In this document: piece after piece, positions 26,479 through 36,074 of the stretch
How the letters are laid out: each line of letters opens with the position of its first letter
How positions within the stretch are numbered: position 1 is the first letter of the stretch
The notes under the pieces: model-generated
Database searches by the model: none
Told to the model about the DNA's origin: nothing
What the model saw: only the letters and a program-made list of their open reading frames with translations
Translations under genes and position numbers: made by a program
Assembly (NCBI RefSeq): GCF_013408565.1
Contig: NZ_JACBZX010000001.1
Location: forward strand, 1,736,001 to 1,800,000
Direction of reading: 5' to 3'
DNA length: 64,000 nt
DNA from: Janibacter alkaliphilus
GTDB taxonomy: Bacteria > Actinomycetota > Actinomycetes > Actinomycetales > Dermatophilaceae

Positions 26479-27837
26479 GTGCGCCGTCGCACCCCTGCTC
26501 GTCCTGCCCTGTCATCGTCTCGCCGTCGCTCCCTCGGCCGGCTGCTGACCGGAGGTGTCGCGGCGGGGGCGGCATCCGCGCTGGCACTCGGCCCGGCCGC
26601 TGCGGACACCCCGCCCGAGGACCTCGAGCGTGCCGAGTCGGTCACCGGGCGGGTGTCCCCGGCCGAACCGGCAGCGCCGGCGCCGCAGGTGCGCCGCGGC
26701 GCCGCGGTCTCGGCGGCCGACCTCGCTGCCCGGCTGGACGCGGCCGCCGGGCCGCTCACGCCCGGCTTCGGCGGGATCGTCACCGACACCCGTACCGGAC
26801 GCACCGTCTGGCAGCACCAGAGCACCTGGCGGCGCGCCCCGGCGTCGACGATGAAGGTGGTCACCGCGACCACCGCGCTGCGCACCTTCGGCTCCCGGCA
26901 CCGCTTCGTCACCCCGGTCTCGCGGGCCGGCACCAACGGCGACTACGTCTACCTGCGCGGCGTCGGCGACCCGACGATGAGCAGCTGGCGGCTGGACTCG
27001 ATGGCCCGCTCGGCCGCCTGGCGGCTGAAGAAGGCCGGCACGACCTCGGTGCGGCTGCGGGTGGACGACACCCTCTTCCCGGCGCCGACGAACGCGCCCG
27101 GGTGGGAGCCCGGTGACGTCGGCCGGTACGTCACCCCGGTGCGGGCGCTGGTGCGCGACCAGAGCGACGTCAGCGACACCTCGATGGACGCCGGGAGCTA
27201 CTTCCGGTCCCGGCTGGAGCACTGGGGGGTCGACGTCACCCAGCTCAAGCGGGCAAAGACGCACTGGCAGGCCGAGACGATCGCCGAGGGCACCTCGCCG
27301 CAGCTGCGAGACATCGTCGGCGACATGCTCCGGGTCAGCCAGAACGACTACGCCGAGTCGCTGCTGTGGGCTGCCGGGATGCGCGCCGGCGCGCTTCGGA
27401 CGTGGTCGGGGGTCACCGAGCACTCGAAGGCGATGGTCGGCGGCTACGGCGTGCCCACCGACGGGCTGACCTTCTCCGACGGCTCCGGTCTCTCTCGCAG
27501 CAACCGCCTGAGCGCCCGTGCGCTCAGCGTGCTGCTGCTGGCGCTCTACGAGCACCCGTCGCTGAGCCAGGTGATCTTCGCCGACGACGCCATGCCGATC
27601 TCCGGGCGCACCGGGACCCTCAGCAACCGCTTCGGCAGCTGGCCGGCGACGTGCGCCGTGGGTCGGGTGCGGGCGAAGACGGGATCGCTGCGTGATGCCA
27701 CCGCGCTCGCCGGGGTCGCCGAGGGCACCGACGGGGTGGAACGGGTCTTCGTGGCGCTCAGCCACGGCCCGGACAACACGGCGACGGTGCGGCACCGCAT
27801 CGACGTGCTGGCGGCGACCGCGACCACGTGCACCTGA
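26479..27837 (+). CDS. dacB: D-alanyl-D-alanine carboxypeptidase/endopeptidase, PBP4 (DacB) type
   Basis: About 452 residues. A twin-Arg/basic N-terminus and a hydrophobic stretch (LLTGGVAAGAASALALG) form the export signal. The penicillin-binding motifs are all present: SxxK (Ser123-Thr-Met-Lys126 in PASTMKVV), SxN (Ser287-Gln-Asn289) and KTG (Lys400). The S13-type insertion lies between SxxK and SxN. It trims peptidoglycan peptides outside the membrane. GTG 26479 has GGGAG 5 bases upstream; an ATG at 26395 would add 28 residues ahead of the signal, which looks less likely. Confidence 0.88.
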   Translation: MRRRTPARPALSSSRRRSLGRLLTGGVAAGAASALALGPAAADTPPEDLERAESVTGRVSPAEPAAPAPQVRRGAAVSAADLAARLDAAAGPLTPGFGGIVTDTRTGRTVWQHQSTWRRAPASTMKVVTATTALRTFGSRHRFVTPVSRAGTNGDYVYLRGVGDPTMSSWRLDSMARSAAWRLKKAGTTSVRLRVDDTLFPAPTNAPGWEPGDVGRYVTPVRALVRDQSDVSDTSMDAGSYFRSRLEHWGVDVTQLKRAKTHWQAETIAEGTSPQLRDIVGDMLRVSQNDYAESLLWAAGMRAGALRTWSGVTEHSKAMVGGYGVPTDGLTFSDGSGLSRSNRLSARALSVLLLALYEHPSLSQVIFADDAMPISGRTGTLSNRFGSWPATCAVGRVRAKTGSLRDATALAGVAEGTDGVERVFVALSHGPDNTATVRHRIDVLAATATTCT

Positions 27838-27843
27838 CCCGGA

Positions 27844-27906
27844 GGATCGCCGCGGGCAGCCGCCTTGCCGAGCCGTCAGGCGCTCGCGGATCCGTCGCGG
27901 CGATCC
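27844..27906. terminator. Hairpin between dacB and rmuC
   Basis: An 11-bp perfect stem GGATCGCCGCG (27844-27854 with 27896-27906) with a 41-base loop spans the rmuC stop codon between the convergent genes. Confidence 0.4.
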
Positions 27907-29093
27907 GGTCTGCCCCCCGGCCAGGAGGCAGACGCCTCGCTGGCCGGCCGAGCATCCTCGATGAGCTCGTCGGCGCTGAGCCCGCGGGGCACCCGGTCGA
28001 GCAGGTCGAGCTCGGGCAGCGGGTCGCCGGGCACCCCGAGCTCGTGCATCCGGCGGGCGCTGACGAGCACCCGTGACTCCAGCGTGCCGACCAGCCGGTT
28101 GTAGGCCTCGACGCTGCCCTGCAGCGAGCGCCCGAGCCGGGCGGTGTGCCCGGCCATCGTCGAGAGGCGCTGGTAGAGCTCGGTGCCCAGGCCGAGCAGC
28201 TCGCGCGCCTGGTCGCCGAGCGCCTCCTGCTGCCAGGTGAAGGCCACGGTGCGCAGCAGGGCGAGCAGGGTGGCCGGCGAGACGAGCACGACCCGGGAGC
28301 GCATCGCCTCCTCGTGCAGAGCGGGGTCTCGGCCGAGAGCTGCCGCCAGCGTGGCGTCCGCGGGCACGAAGCAGACGACCATCTCCGGGCTCGCCTCCAC
28401 GGCGGTCCAGTAGGCCTTGTCGGTCAGCGCGCGCACGTGCCGACGCAGGTCGGCGGCGTGCTCGGCGAGCAGCGCGTCCCGCCGCTCGGCGGGGGTCTCC
28501 TCCCGCTGCGCCTCCAGCCAGCGGCTCATCGGAGCCTTGGCGTCGATGACCAGGTGCTTGTCGCCGGGAAGGTGGACGACGACGTCCGGTCGGACCGCGT
28601 CGCCGTGGGCGTTGACCCCGCCGGCCTGCTCGTCGAAGTCGCAGCGCGGCAGCAGCCCGGAGACCTCGAGCACCCGGCGCAGCTGCACCTCGCCCCACTG
28701 GCCGCGCACCGAGGACACCCGCAGCGAGCCGGCCAGCGAGGCCGCCTCGCGACCGACCTGGGCGGTGCCTGCCTCGACCCGGCCCAGCGCCTCGCGGACG
28801 GTGGCGAACTGGTCGGTCCGCTCCCGCTCGATCATCCCCACCTGCTGCTCGACCCGGTCCAGGGCGGCCCGCAGGGGCAGCAGCGCGGCCGCGGTCTCGG
28901 CGTCCTCGCCCAGCTGGGCCTCGAGATCGACCACGCGCTCGCGCAGCACGTCCCGCTCGGCGCCGGCGCGCGCCAGCTCGGCCGCCGTCTGCGCGCCCTG
29001 CTCGGCACCGTGACCGCGCAGCCAGGAGGCGGCGACGACGGCTCCGACGACGAGGCCGAGGAGCAGTCCCAGCAGCAGGCTCGTGATCTCCAT
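27876..29093 (-). CDS. rmuC: DNA recombination protein RmuC
   Basis: 405 residues. An N-terminal membrane segment (ITSLLLGLLLGLVVGAVVAA) and a coiled coil (about 30-110) precede the RmuC nuclease-like domain: VRGQWGEVQLRRVLEVSGLL near residue 130, VVHLPGDKHLVIDAKAPM near 175 and EMVVCFVPADATL near 235. RmuC limits recombination at inverted repeats. The last 35 residues are Ala/Ser/Pro-rich. ATG 29093 places the membrane anchor at the start. Confidence 0.92.
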   Translation of the reverse strand: MEITSLLLGLLLGLVVGAVVAASWLRGHGAEQGAQTAAELARAGAERDVLRERVVDLEAQLGEDAETAAALLPLRAALDRVEQQVGMIERERTDQFATVREALGRVEAGTAQVGREAASLAGSLRVSSVRGQWGEVQLRRVLEVSGLLPRCDFDEQAGGVNAHGDAVRPDVVVHLPGDKHLVIDAKAPMSRWLEAQREETPAERRDALLAEHAADLRRHVRALTDKAYWTAVEASPEMVVCFVPADATLAAALGRDPALHEEAMRSRVVLVSPATLLALLRTVAFTWQQEALGDQARELLGLGTELYQRLSTMAGHTARLGRSLQGSVEAYNRLVGTLESRVLVSARRMHELGVPGDPLPELDLLDRVPRGLSADELIEDARPASEASASWPGGRPDRRDGSASA

Positions 29094-29216
29094 GCGGACA
29101 GCCAAGCAGCCGGGTCCGACAGCCCGAGGGAGGTGACGCCGCTGCGCCAGGAGGGACTGTGCCGGAGCGCCGAAGGCGGTGGGGCGCGAGCAGGCCGGTT
29201 GTCGGTGGTCCGTGGG

Positions 29217-29222
29217 TAGCCT
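29217..29222 (+). promoter_or_regulatory. Leaderless -10 box for the sugar dehydrogenase gene
   Basis: TAGCCT ends 6 bases before ATG 29229. Confidence 0.5.
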
Positions 29223-29228
29223 CGGGAC

Positions 29229-30488
29229 ATGTCCGCCGCCCGCCGCACCCACCGCCCGTCGTCCCGGCGCGCCCGCCTGGCGACGCTGGCGTGCGCCGCG
29301 CTCGTGGCGGTCACCCTGACCGCCTGCAGCGACGGTGGTGGTGGCACCAGCGACGGTGGCAGCGCCACGTCCACGGCCGACGACGGTTCCGCGACGACGA
29401 GCGCCTCCTCCGGGCAGGGGGCCTCGAGCGGTGCCGGCGAACCGTTGGAGGGCACTCCCTTCGCCGTGGAGGAGGTGGACTCCTTCGACGAGCCCTGGGC
29501 GATGGCCTTCCTCCCCGGAGGAGACCTGCTCGTCACCGAGCGCAGCGGGACGATGCACCTGCGTGACCAGGCCAGCGGCGAGCGTGCCGAGGTCGCCGGC
29601 GTCCCCGAGGTGGTGCACTCCGGCCAGGGCGGTCTCGGCGACGTGCTGCCGGGTCCCACCTTCGCCGACGACGGCACGGTCTACCTCAGCTGGGCCGAGG
29701 AGGCCGAGCAGGGCAACCGCGCCGCGGTCGGCCAGGCGCGCCTCGTGACCGACGGTGACGAGCCGCGGCTGGAGGGGCTGGAGGTGATCTGGCGGCAGCA
29801 GCCGAGCGTCGACGGGGACGCCCACTACAGCCACCGGCTTGCGATCGACCCCGAGGCGGAGCACCTCTACGTCTCCTCCGGGGACCGGCAGGAGCAGGAC
29901 CCGGCCCAGGACACGAGCAACACCCTGGGGACCATCGTGCGGCTGGACCTCGACGGCGTCCCGGTGGCCGACAACCCACTGGCCGACGAGGACGGCGCGG
30001 CGCCGGGGATCTACAGCTACGGTCACCGCAACCCGTTGGGGCTCGAGCTCGCGCCGGACGGCCGGCTCTGGTCCAGCGAAATGGGGCCCGAAGGGGGCGA
30101 CGAGCTCAACCTCGTCGAGGCCGGCGGCAACTACGGCTGGCCGGAGGCGTCGAACGGCAGCGACTACGGCGGCGGCGACATCCCGGACCACGCCGAGGGC
30201 GACGGCTTCGTCGCGCCCGCGGTCTCCTGGGACCCCAGCATCTCGCCGGGCAGCCTGATGATCTATGACGGCGAGCTCTTCGCGGACTGGGAGGGCGACG
30301 CCTTCCTCGGTGGGTTGTCCGGGGAGTCGCTGACCCGCGTCGCGCTCGACGGCGCGCAGGCCACCGAGGAAGAGACCTGGGAGATGGGGGAGCGGATCCG
30401 GGCGGTCGAGGCCGGTCCGGACGGAGCCATCTGGGTGCTGGAGGACGCCGGCAGCGGACGGCTGCTGCGGCTGACCCCGGCCGGCTGA
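29229..30488 (+). CDS. PQQ-dependent sugar dehydrogenase-type lipoprotein (GDH-B/YliI family)
   Basis: 419 residues. A signal peptide ends in a lipobox LTAC (Cys33), followed by a low-complexity Gly/Ser/Thr linker to about residue 75. The six-bladed propeller shows the family blocks DEPWAMAFLPGGDLLVTERS, HYSHRLAIDP, SYGHRNPLGLELAPDG, EMGPEGGDELN and NYGWPE. Relatives oxidise aldoses with pyrroloquinoline quinone; no PQQ biosynthesis genes are in this window, so cofactor use is not proven. Leaderless start. Confidence 0.88.
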   Translation: MSAARRTHRPSSRRARLATLACAALVAVTLTACSDGGGGTSDGGSATSTADDGSATTSASSGQGASSGAGEPLEGTPFAVEEVDSFDEPWAMAFLPGGDLLVTERSGTMHLRDQASGERAEVAGVPEVVHSGQGGLGDVLPGPTFADDGTVYLSWAEEAEQGNRAAVGQARLVTDGDEPRLEGLEVIWRQQPSVDGDAHYSHRLAIDPEAEHLYVSSGDRQEQDPAQDTSNTLGTIVRLDLDGVPVADNPLADEDGAAPGIYSYGHRNPLGLELAPDGRLWSSEMGPEGGDELNLVEAGGNYGWPEASNGSDYGGGDIPDHAEGDGFVAPAVSWDPSISPGSLMIYDGELFADWEGDAFLGGLSGESLTRVALDGAQATEEETWEMGERIRAVEAGPDGAIWVLEDAGSGRLLRLTPAG

Positions 30489-30555
30489 CGGCCCCCCTGC
30501 CGCCCACGTCATGCGTCGGGGAGGGCGGGGGCCGGTGACGGTCGGCCCCGGCGGC

Positions 30556-30561
30556 TACGGT
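30556..30561 (+). promoter_or_regulatory. Leaderless -10 box for the NUDIX gene
   Basis: TACGGT ends 6 bases before ATG 30568, fixing this start rather than an ATG 57 bases upstream. Confidence 0.5.
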
Positions 30562-30567
30562 GGGGAC

Positions 30568-31128
30568 ATGGCGAGCGACGACACCGGCGGGCAGCCGCGC
30601 ACCGGCGTCGACACCGCGACCGAGGAGGGGCGCCGCGCCTTCATCCGCATCCTCAACTCCCGGCTGCCGACGAAGCGGCTCATCGCCCAGGGCGTGCTGC
30701 GGACCAGCGACGACGAGGTGCTGCTCTGCGAGCTGACCTACAAGAAGGACTGGGACCTGCCCGGCGGCGTCGTCGACCCGGGGGAGTCGCCCGCCGACTG
30801 CGTCGTGCGCGAGGTCCGTGAGGAGCTCGGGCTGGACGTCACCGCGGGCCCGCTCATCGCGGTCAACTGGCTGCCGCCCTACCGCGGCTGGGACGACGCC
30901 CTGCTCTGCCTCTTCGACCTCGGTCTCGTCGAGAAGTCACTGACCGACGGCCTGAGCCTGCAGCGACGTGAGATCAAGGCGGTGCACTGGGCCGGGATCG
31001 AGGACGTCGCCGCCCGGGTCGCCCCCTACACCGCGCGGATGCTCGCCGAGGTGGCCATGGGCCAGGTCGAGGGCACCCGCTACCTCGAGGACTCGGGCGC
31101 CCGCGGGCGCCAGGAGGGCAGCGGCTGA
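30568..31128 (+). CDS. NUDIX hydrolase
   Basis: 186 residues. The NUDIX box Gx5Ex7REUxEExGU is seen as GVVDPGE...REVREELGL at about residues 71-94, with the metal-binding glutamates present. Substrate specificity cannot be read from sequence; these enzymes hydrolyse nucleoside diphosphates linked to another group. The N-terminal 30 residues are polar. Start chosen from the leaderless -10 box. Confidence 0.88.
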   Translation: MASDDTGGQPRTGVDTATEEGRRAFIRILNSRLPTKRLIAQGVLRTSDDEVLLCELTYKKDWDLPGGVVDPGESPADCVVREVREELGLDVTAGPLIAVNWLPPYRGWDDALLCLFDLGLVEKSLTDGLSLQRREIKAVHWAGIEDVAARVAPYTARMLAEVAMGQVEGTRYLEDSGARGRQEGSG

Positions 31129-31197
31129 GGCGGTCGCCACCAGCCGGCAGCACCAGCGGGGCAGCAGCCCCGGAGCACGACCGGAGAGAAGGCGGGC

Positions 31198-32823
31198 ATG
31201 GACCAGTTCATCAACAGCACCGACGAGGTCGTCACCGAGGCCATCGACGGGCTGCTGCGCACCGGCGAAGGGCGCCTGGCCCGCCTCGACGGGTACCCGC
31301 ACCTCAAGGTCGTCGTGCGCACCGACCACGACCCCGAGCAGGTCGCCGTGATCTCCGGCGGCGGCTCCGGGCACGAGCCGGCCCACGCCGGATTCGTCGG
31401 CGCAGGGATGCTCACCGCCGCCGTGTGCGGCGAGATCTTCGCGTCACCCTCGGTGGACGCCGTGCTGGCCGGCATCCTCGCGGTCACCGGCGAGGGCGGC
31501 TGCCTGCTCGTGGTGAAGAACTACACCGGGGACCGGCTCAACTTCGGCCTGGCAGCCGAACGCGCCCGGGCGAGGGGCCTCGAGGTGGAGATGGTCATCG
31601 TCGAGGACGACATCGCCCTGCCCGACCTGGCGCAGCCGCGCGGCATCGCCGGCACGGTGCTCGTGCACAAGGTCGCCGGGGCGCTCGCCGCGGACGGCGC
31701 CGACCTGGCCGCCGTGGCAGCCGCCGCTCGCGAGGTGGCCGAGGGCGTGGCCTCGCTGGGGATGTCCCTGGACACCGGGACCGTGCCGGGATCGCCGAAG
31801 GAGGAGCGGATCGAGGCTGGCAAGGCTGAGCTCGGGCTGGGCATCCACGGCGAGCCCGGGGTGGACCAGATCGACTACGACGGGGCGCGGGCCGCGATGG
31901 AGACGGTCATCGAGCGGCTGGAGCCGACCCTGGAGACCGGGCCGTGCGCCGCGCTGCTCAACAACCTCGGCGGGTCGACCCCGCTGGAGATGGCCGTCCT
32001 CGCCGACGAGCTGGCCCGGGCGGCGCAGGGGCGGCTGCGGCTGCTCGTCGGCCCGGCACCGCTGATGACCTCGCTGGACATGCGCGGGTTCTCGCTGTCG
32101 GTGCTGCCGCTGACCGAGCAGATCGAGCAGGCGTTGCGCCGCGAGGTGGGGCCGCCGGCCTGGCCCGGCTGCCACGAGGTGGGCGAGGTGGCGGTCGTGG
32201 ACGTGCCCGACGGCCTGGAGCCGGAGCGGGCACCGGCCTCGGAGGATCCCCGCACCCGCGCGGTGATCGAGACCGTCTGCCGGGTGCTCGTCGATGCCCG
32301 CAGCGACCTCAACGCCCTGGACGCCAAGAGCGGGGACGGCGACACCGGCAGCACCCTGGCCGGGGCCGCGCAGGCGCTGCAGGAGCGGCTGGACGACCTG
32401 CCGCTGGCCGACGCCGAGGAGTGCCTGCGGGCGCTGTCGGCGGAGATGACCCAGAGCATGGGCGGCAGCTCCGGGGTGCTGCTGGCGATCTTCTTCGCCG
32501 CCGCAGCCGACGCCGCGGCCGAGACCGACGTGACTGCCGCCCTTCGCGCCGGTCTGGAGCGGGTCGAGGAGGTCGGCGGGGCCAGCCCCGGTGACCGGAC
32601 GATGATCGACGCTCTCGACCCGGCGCTGCGGGCGCTGCCCGACGGGATCGACGCGGCGGCGCGGGCGGCCCGGGAGGGCGCCGACGGCACGGCCGAGATG
32701 GGTTCGGCCGGGGCTGGCCGCGCGCAGTACGTCGGCCAGGCGCACCTGAGCGGCCACGTCGACCCCGGGGCGGAGGCCGTGGCGCGGGTGCTCGAGGGGC
32801 TGGCGGCGCAGCAGGCCGGCTGA
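31198..32823 (+). CDS. ATP-dependent dihydroxyacetone kinase, DhaK-DhaL fusion
   Basis: 541 residues joining two domains. DhaK (1-330) has VISGGGSGHEPAHAGFVGAGM and the substrate-binding His217 in GIHGEPG. DhaL (about 345-541) has the nucleotide-binding DAKSGDGDTGSTLAGA and SMGGSSGVLL. Fused forms use ATP directly, unlike the PTS-dependent three-subunit enzymes. The product, DHAP, enters glycolysis. GGAGAGAAGG precedes the ATG. Confidence 0.93.
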   Translation: MDQFINSTDEVVTEAIDGLLRTGEGRLARLDGYPHLKVVVRTDHDPEQVAVISGGGSGHEPAHAGFVGAGMLTAAVCGEIFASPSVDAVLAGILAVTGEGGCLLVVKNYTGDRLNFGLAAERARARGLEVEMVIVEDDIALPDLAQPRGIAGTVLVHKVAGALAADGADLAAVAAAAREVAEGVASLGMSLDTGTVPGSPKEERIEAGKAELGLGIHGEPGVDQIDYDGARAAMETVIERLEPTLETGPCAALLNNLGGSTPLEMAVLADELARAAQGRLRLLVGPAPLMTSLDMRGFSLSVLPLTEQIEQALRREVGPPAWPGCHEVGEVAVVDVPDGLEPERAPASEDPRTRAVIETVCRVLVDARSDLNALDAKSGDGDTGSTLAGAAQALQERLDDLPLADAEECLRALSAEMTQSMGGSSGVLLAIFFAAAADAAAETDVTAALRAGLERVEEVGGASPGDRTMIDALDPALRALPDGIDAAARAAREGADGTAEMGSAGAGRAQYVGQAHLSGHVDPGAEAVARVLEGLAAQQAG

Positions 32824-32827
32824 CGGC

Positions 32828-32833
32828 TAGACT
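32828..32833 (+). promoter_or_regulatory. -10 box for ychF
   Basis: TAGACT ends 9 bases before the GTG at 32843. The spacing suggests a leader of zero to three bases. Confidence 0.45.
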
Positions 32834-32842
32834 CTCGCTCCC

Positions 32843-33949
32843 GTGGCACTCACCATCGGAATCGTCGGTCTCCCCAACGTCGGCAAGTCGACGATGTTCA
32901 ACGCACTGACGAAGAACAACGTCCTCGCTGCGAACTATCCCTTCGCGACCATCGAGCCCAACGTCGGCGTCGTCCCGCTGCCGGACGAGCGGCTGGGGGT
33001 GCTCGCCGAGATGTTCTCCAGCGCCAAGGTGCTGCCGGCCACGGTCTCCTTCGTCGACATCGCCGGGATCGTCCGCGGCGCCAGCGAGGGGGAGGGGCTG
33101 GGCAACAAGTTCCTCGCGAACATCCGTGAGGCGGACGCGATCTGCCAGGTGGTGCGGGCCTTCGTCGATGACGACGTCACCCACGTGGACGGCCGCATCG
33201 ACCCCTCCTCCGACATGGAGACGATCAACACCGAGCTCGTGCTCGCCGACCTGCAGACCCTCGAGACCGCGGTCCCGCGGCTCGAGAAGGAGGTCAAGGG
33301 CAAGAAGACCGACAAGGCCGTGCTGGACACCGCGCTCGCCGCCCGGACCGTGCTTGAGGGTGGCGACACCCTCTTCGCGAAGGGGGAGGCCGCCGGGGTC
33401 GACGTCGAGATCGCCCGCCAGCTGGGGCTGCTGACCACGAAGCCCTTCCTCTACGTCTTCAACGTCGACGAGGACCAGCTCACCGACGAGGCGATGCAGG
33501 CCGAGCTGCAGGCGCTCGTCGAGCCGGCCGAGGCGATCTTCCTCAACGCCAAGCTCGAGTCCGAGGTCGCCGAGCTCGACGACGAGGACGCCCGCGAGCT
33601 GCTCGAAGGGGTCGGCATCACCGAGCCGGGGCTGGACCAGCTGGCGCGCAAGGGCTTCAACACCCTCGGTCTGCAGACCTACCTCACCGCCGGGCCCAAG
33701 GAGGCCCGCGCCTGGACGATCCCGCAGGGCGCCGCCGCCCCCAAGGCCGCCGGGGTCATCCACACCGACTTCGAGCGCGGCTTCATCAAGGCCGAGGTCG
33801 TCTCCTACGACGACCTGGTCGCCGCCGGGTCGATGCTCAAGGCGAAGGAGGCCGGCAAGGTCCGTATGGAGGGCAAGGACTACGTCATGGCAGACGGGGA
33901 CGTCGTGGAGTTCCGGCATGGAGGGCCGTCTGGGAGCGGCAAGAAGTGA
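32843..33949 (+). CDS. ychF: Redox-regulated ATPase YchF (Obg-like)
   Basis: 368 residues. G1 is GLPNVGKST (residues 8-16), G3 DIAGIVRGASEGEGLGNKF, and the NxxE-type G4 (FNVDE, NAKLE) is the variation that gives ATP preference. The C-terminal TGS domain ends DGDVVEFRH. YchF binds ribosomes and is linked to oxidative-stress control. GTG start; the next gene begins the restriction-modification island. Confidence 0.96.
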   Translation: MALTIGIVGLPNVGKSTMFNALTKNNVLAANYPFATIEPNVGVVPLPDERLGVLAEMFSSAKVLPATVSFVDIAGIVRGASEGEGLGNKFLANIREADAICQVVRAFVDDDVTHVDGRIDPSSDMETINTELVLADLQTLETAVPRLEKEVKGKKTDKAVLDTALAARTVLEGGDTLFAKGEAAGVDVEIARQLGLLTTKPFLYVFNVDEDQLTDEAMQAELQALVEPAEAIFLNAKLESEVAELDDEDARELLEGVGITEPGLDQLARKGFNTLGLQTYLTAGPKEARAWTIPQGAAAPKAAGVIHTDFERGFIKAEVVSYDDLVAAGSMLKAKEAGKVRMEGKDYVMADGDVVEFRHGGPSGSGKK

Positions 33950-34118
33950 GCTGGCTCCAGACCTCACTCTCCACCGTGCGCCCCCGGCGAGCCGTGACCC
34001 GAGCGCCGGATGTCAGTGGTCACTGGTCTACTGATCTTGAGCGTGCGCACAGGAGCGACGGTCTGTACCGGACCGCGCCGCACCTCCCCGAATCTGCATG
34101 CCTACAAGGGGGCGCATC

Positions 34119-36074
34119 GTGGACGAACTGACTGAGCTGGAGTCGCTTCCGGTCGAGCGGCTGATCGAGATGATCAGGGAGAAGACCGGGGCGGGAGTCA
34201 ACCTGTCGTTCCCCGGCAAGGTCCTGGCGCGCCAGCTCGGCCGTCGCGTGCGTCCTCGCAACCAGCGCACCGTTAAGGCCTTGAGCGCGGGCGACGAGCA
34301 CGGCCGTTCGCGCAACCTGGTCATCGAGGGGGACAACCTGCAGGCCCTCGCGTCGCTGTACCGCGAGCGTGGCCAGATCGACATGATCCTGACCGATCCG
34401 CCGTACAACACCGGCGGCGACTTCCGCTACAACGACAAGTGGGACCAGGACCCGAACGACCCTGACATGGGTGAGTTCGTGGGCAGCGACGACCCCGCGA
34501 AGCACACCAAGTGGATGAAGTTCATGTACCCGCGGCTGCAGATGATGCGGGCCATGCTCAAACCCTCCGGTGTGCTCGCCATCTGCATCGACAGTCGCGA
34601 GCTGTTCCACCTCGGTCAGATGCTCGACGAGCTCTTCGGCGAGGACAACCGGTTGGCGATCATCAACTGGCAGAAGATGACGTCGCCCAAGAACCACGAC
34701 AAGGGCGTGTCGACAGCGACGGAGTACGTGCTCGTCTATTCGAAGAACTCGTCACTCGCGCGCACCGGACGACTCACGCATTCTGAGGCCACGGCTTCCT
34801 CCTACAAGAACCGGGACAACGACCCGCGCGGGGCCTGGACCTCCACCGACGCCACCCTCATGGGTGGCCCCACGCACCCAGGGCAGGTGTACGGAATCCA
34901 GAACCCGTTCAGCGGGAAGGTCCACTACCCACAGGTGGGAAGGTGCTGGAGGAACGAACGGGAGAAGATGCGTTCTGCGGCGGAAAAATGGGGCGTCGAC
35001 TACGAGGACCGGGACCTCGACGACGGACTCCGGCCGGCGCTCGTCATCAAAGGTGTCGTCGACCCGCTGTCGCCGAAGGTCTCCAAAGACCCCGCAGTGG
35101 TCGCGGCCAGGGAGGCGGCCCTCGAGGTTAGAGAGGGCCCGTGGCCGCAGTTCTACTGGAACAACAGCCGCGAGAGGAAGACAGGCGAGGGCGAGCTCCG
35201 CTACAAGACGTATCTAAGCGACGTTGCGGTCGGGGTCGTCCCGACCACGTTTTGGGCCGACGACGACTTCGAAACCGTGGACTTGGGGTCAGCCTCTTGG
35301 GAACACGAGGAGTCGGCCACCTCTGATGCAGGCGTAAAGGAGCTCAATGCAGTCGTCGGCCGTGGGCACGGCTTCGAGACGGTCAAACCGCTAAGGCTGA
35401 TCACGAAGATCATCCAACTCTGGTGCCCGAACGATGGCGTCGTCCTGGACCCCTTCGCCGGCTCGGGGACCACCGGGCACGCGGTACTGATGCTGAACAG
35501 AGAGGCGGGCACGACGCGCCGGTTCATCTTGATCGAGCAAGGCAGACCGGATAACGGTGACTCATACGCGCGCACACTGACGGCCGACCGTATGCGCAGG
35601 GTGGTGGACGGTGCTTGGGCAAGCAAGAGGAAGCGCCCGCCCCTGGGTAGTGGATTCACCTTTAAGTCACTTGAGAAGAAGGTCGATGCCAAGACGCTGT
35701 TGATGATGGAGCGCGACGAGATGATCGACACGGTGATCGCGTCCCACTCCAGCACCGGAAGCCGACGCAACGCTGTGCTCATCCCGCTCGGCGACAACGA
35801 GGAGCCCTATACCTACCTGGTGGCGAGGAATGCAAGCAACGAAGGCATTTATCTCGTGTGGTCCGGTGCGGGCTCAAACACTGACCTGACGGAGGAGGCC
35901 TACGAGGAGATCACCGAGGAGGCCGAGGCGGCGGGGCTGGCGGACGTGTACCACGTCTACAGCCGCCGGAACCTCATCGTCACCGACGACGTGGTCTGGT
36001 ACCAGATCCCGGACCGCATACTGTCCGACTTCGGGCTGGACGTCCGGACAGAGTCCTTCACCGAGGAGGGATGA
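34119..36074 (+). CDS. mod: Type III restriction-modification methyltransferase (Mod)
   Basis: 651 residues. DNA adenine-N6 methyltransferase of the beta class: catalytic motif IV DPPYNTGGDFRYNDKW (about residue 91) precedes the AdoMet-binding motif I DPFAGSGTTGHAV (about 445). The 350 residues between them form the target recognition region, so the DNA site cannot be predicted. GTG 34119 has AAGGGGG 6 bases upstream; an ATG at 34098 lacks one. Its stop overlaps the res start (ATGA). Some A/T-ending codons mark it as acquired. Confidence 0.92.
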   Translation: MDELTELESLPVERLIEMIREKTGAGVNLSFPGKVLARQLGRRVRPRNQRTVKALSAGDEHGRSRNLVIEGDNLQALASLYRERGQIDMILTDPPYNTGGDFRYNDKWDQDPNDPDMGEFVGSDDPAKHTKWMKFMYPRLQMMRAMLKPSGVLAICIDSRELFHLGQMLDELFGEDNRLAIINWQKMTSPKNHDKGVSTATEYVLVYSKNSSLARTGRLTHSEATASSYKNRDNDPRGAWTSTDATLMGGPTHPGQVYGIQNPFSGKVHYPQVGRCWRNEREKMRSAAEKWGVDYEDRDLDDGLRPALVIKGVVDPLSPKVSKDPAVVAAREAALEVREGPWPQFYWNNSRERKTGEGELRYKTYLSDVAVGVVPTTFWADDDFETVDLGSASWEHEESATSDAGVKELNAVVGRGHGFETVKPLRLITKIIQLWCPNDGVVLDPFAGSGTTGHAVLMLNREAGTTRRFILIEQGRPDNGDSYARTLTADRMRRVVDGAWASKRKRPPLGSGFTFKSLEKKVDAKTLLMMERDEMIDTVIASHSSTGSRRNAVLIPLGDNEEPYTYLVARNASNEGIYLVWSGAGSNTDLTEEAYEEITEEAEAAGLADVYHVYSRRNLIVTDDVVWYQIPDRILSDFGLDVRTESFTEEG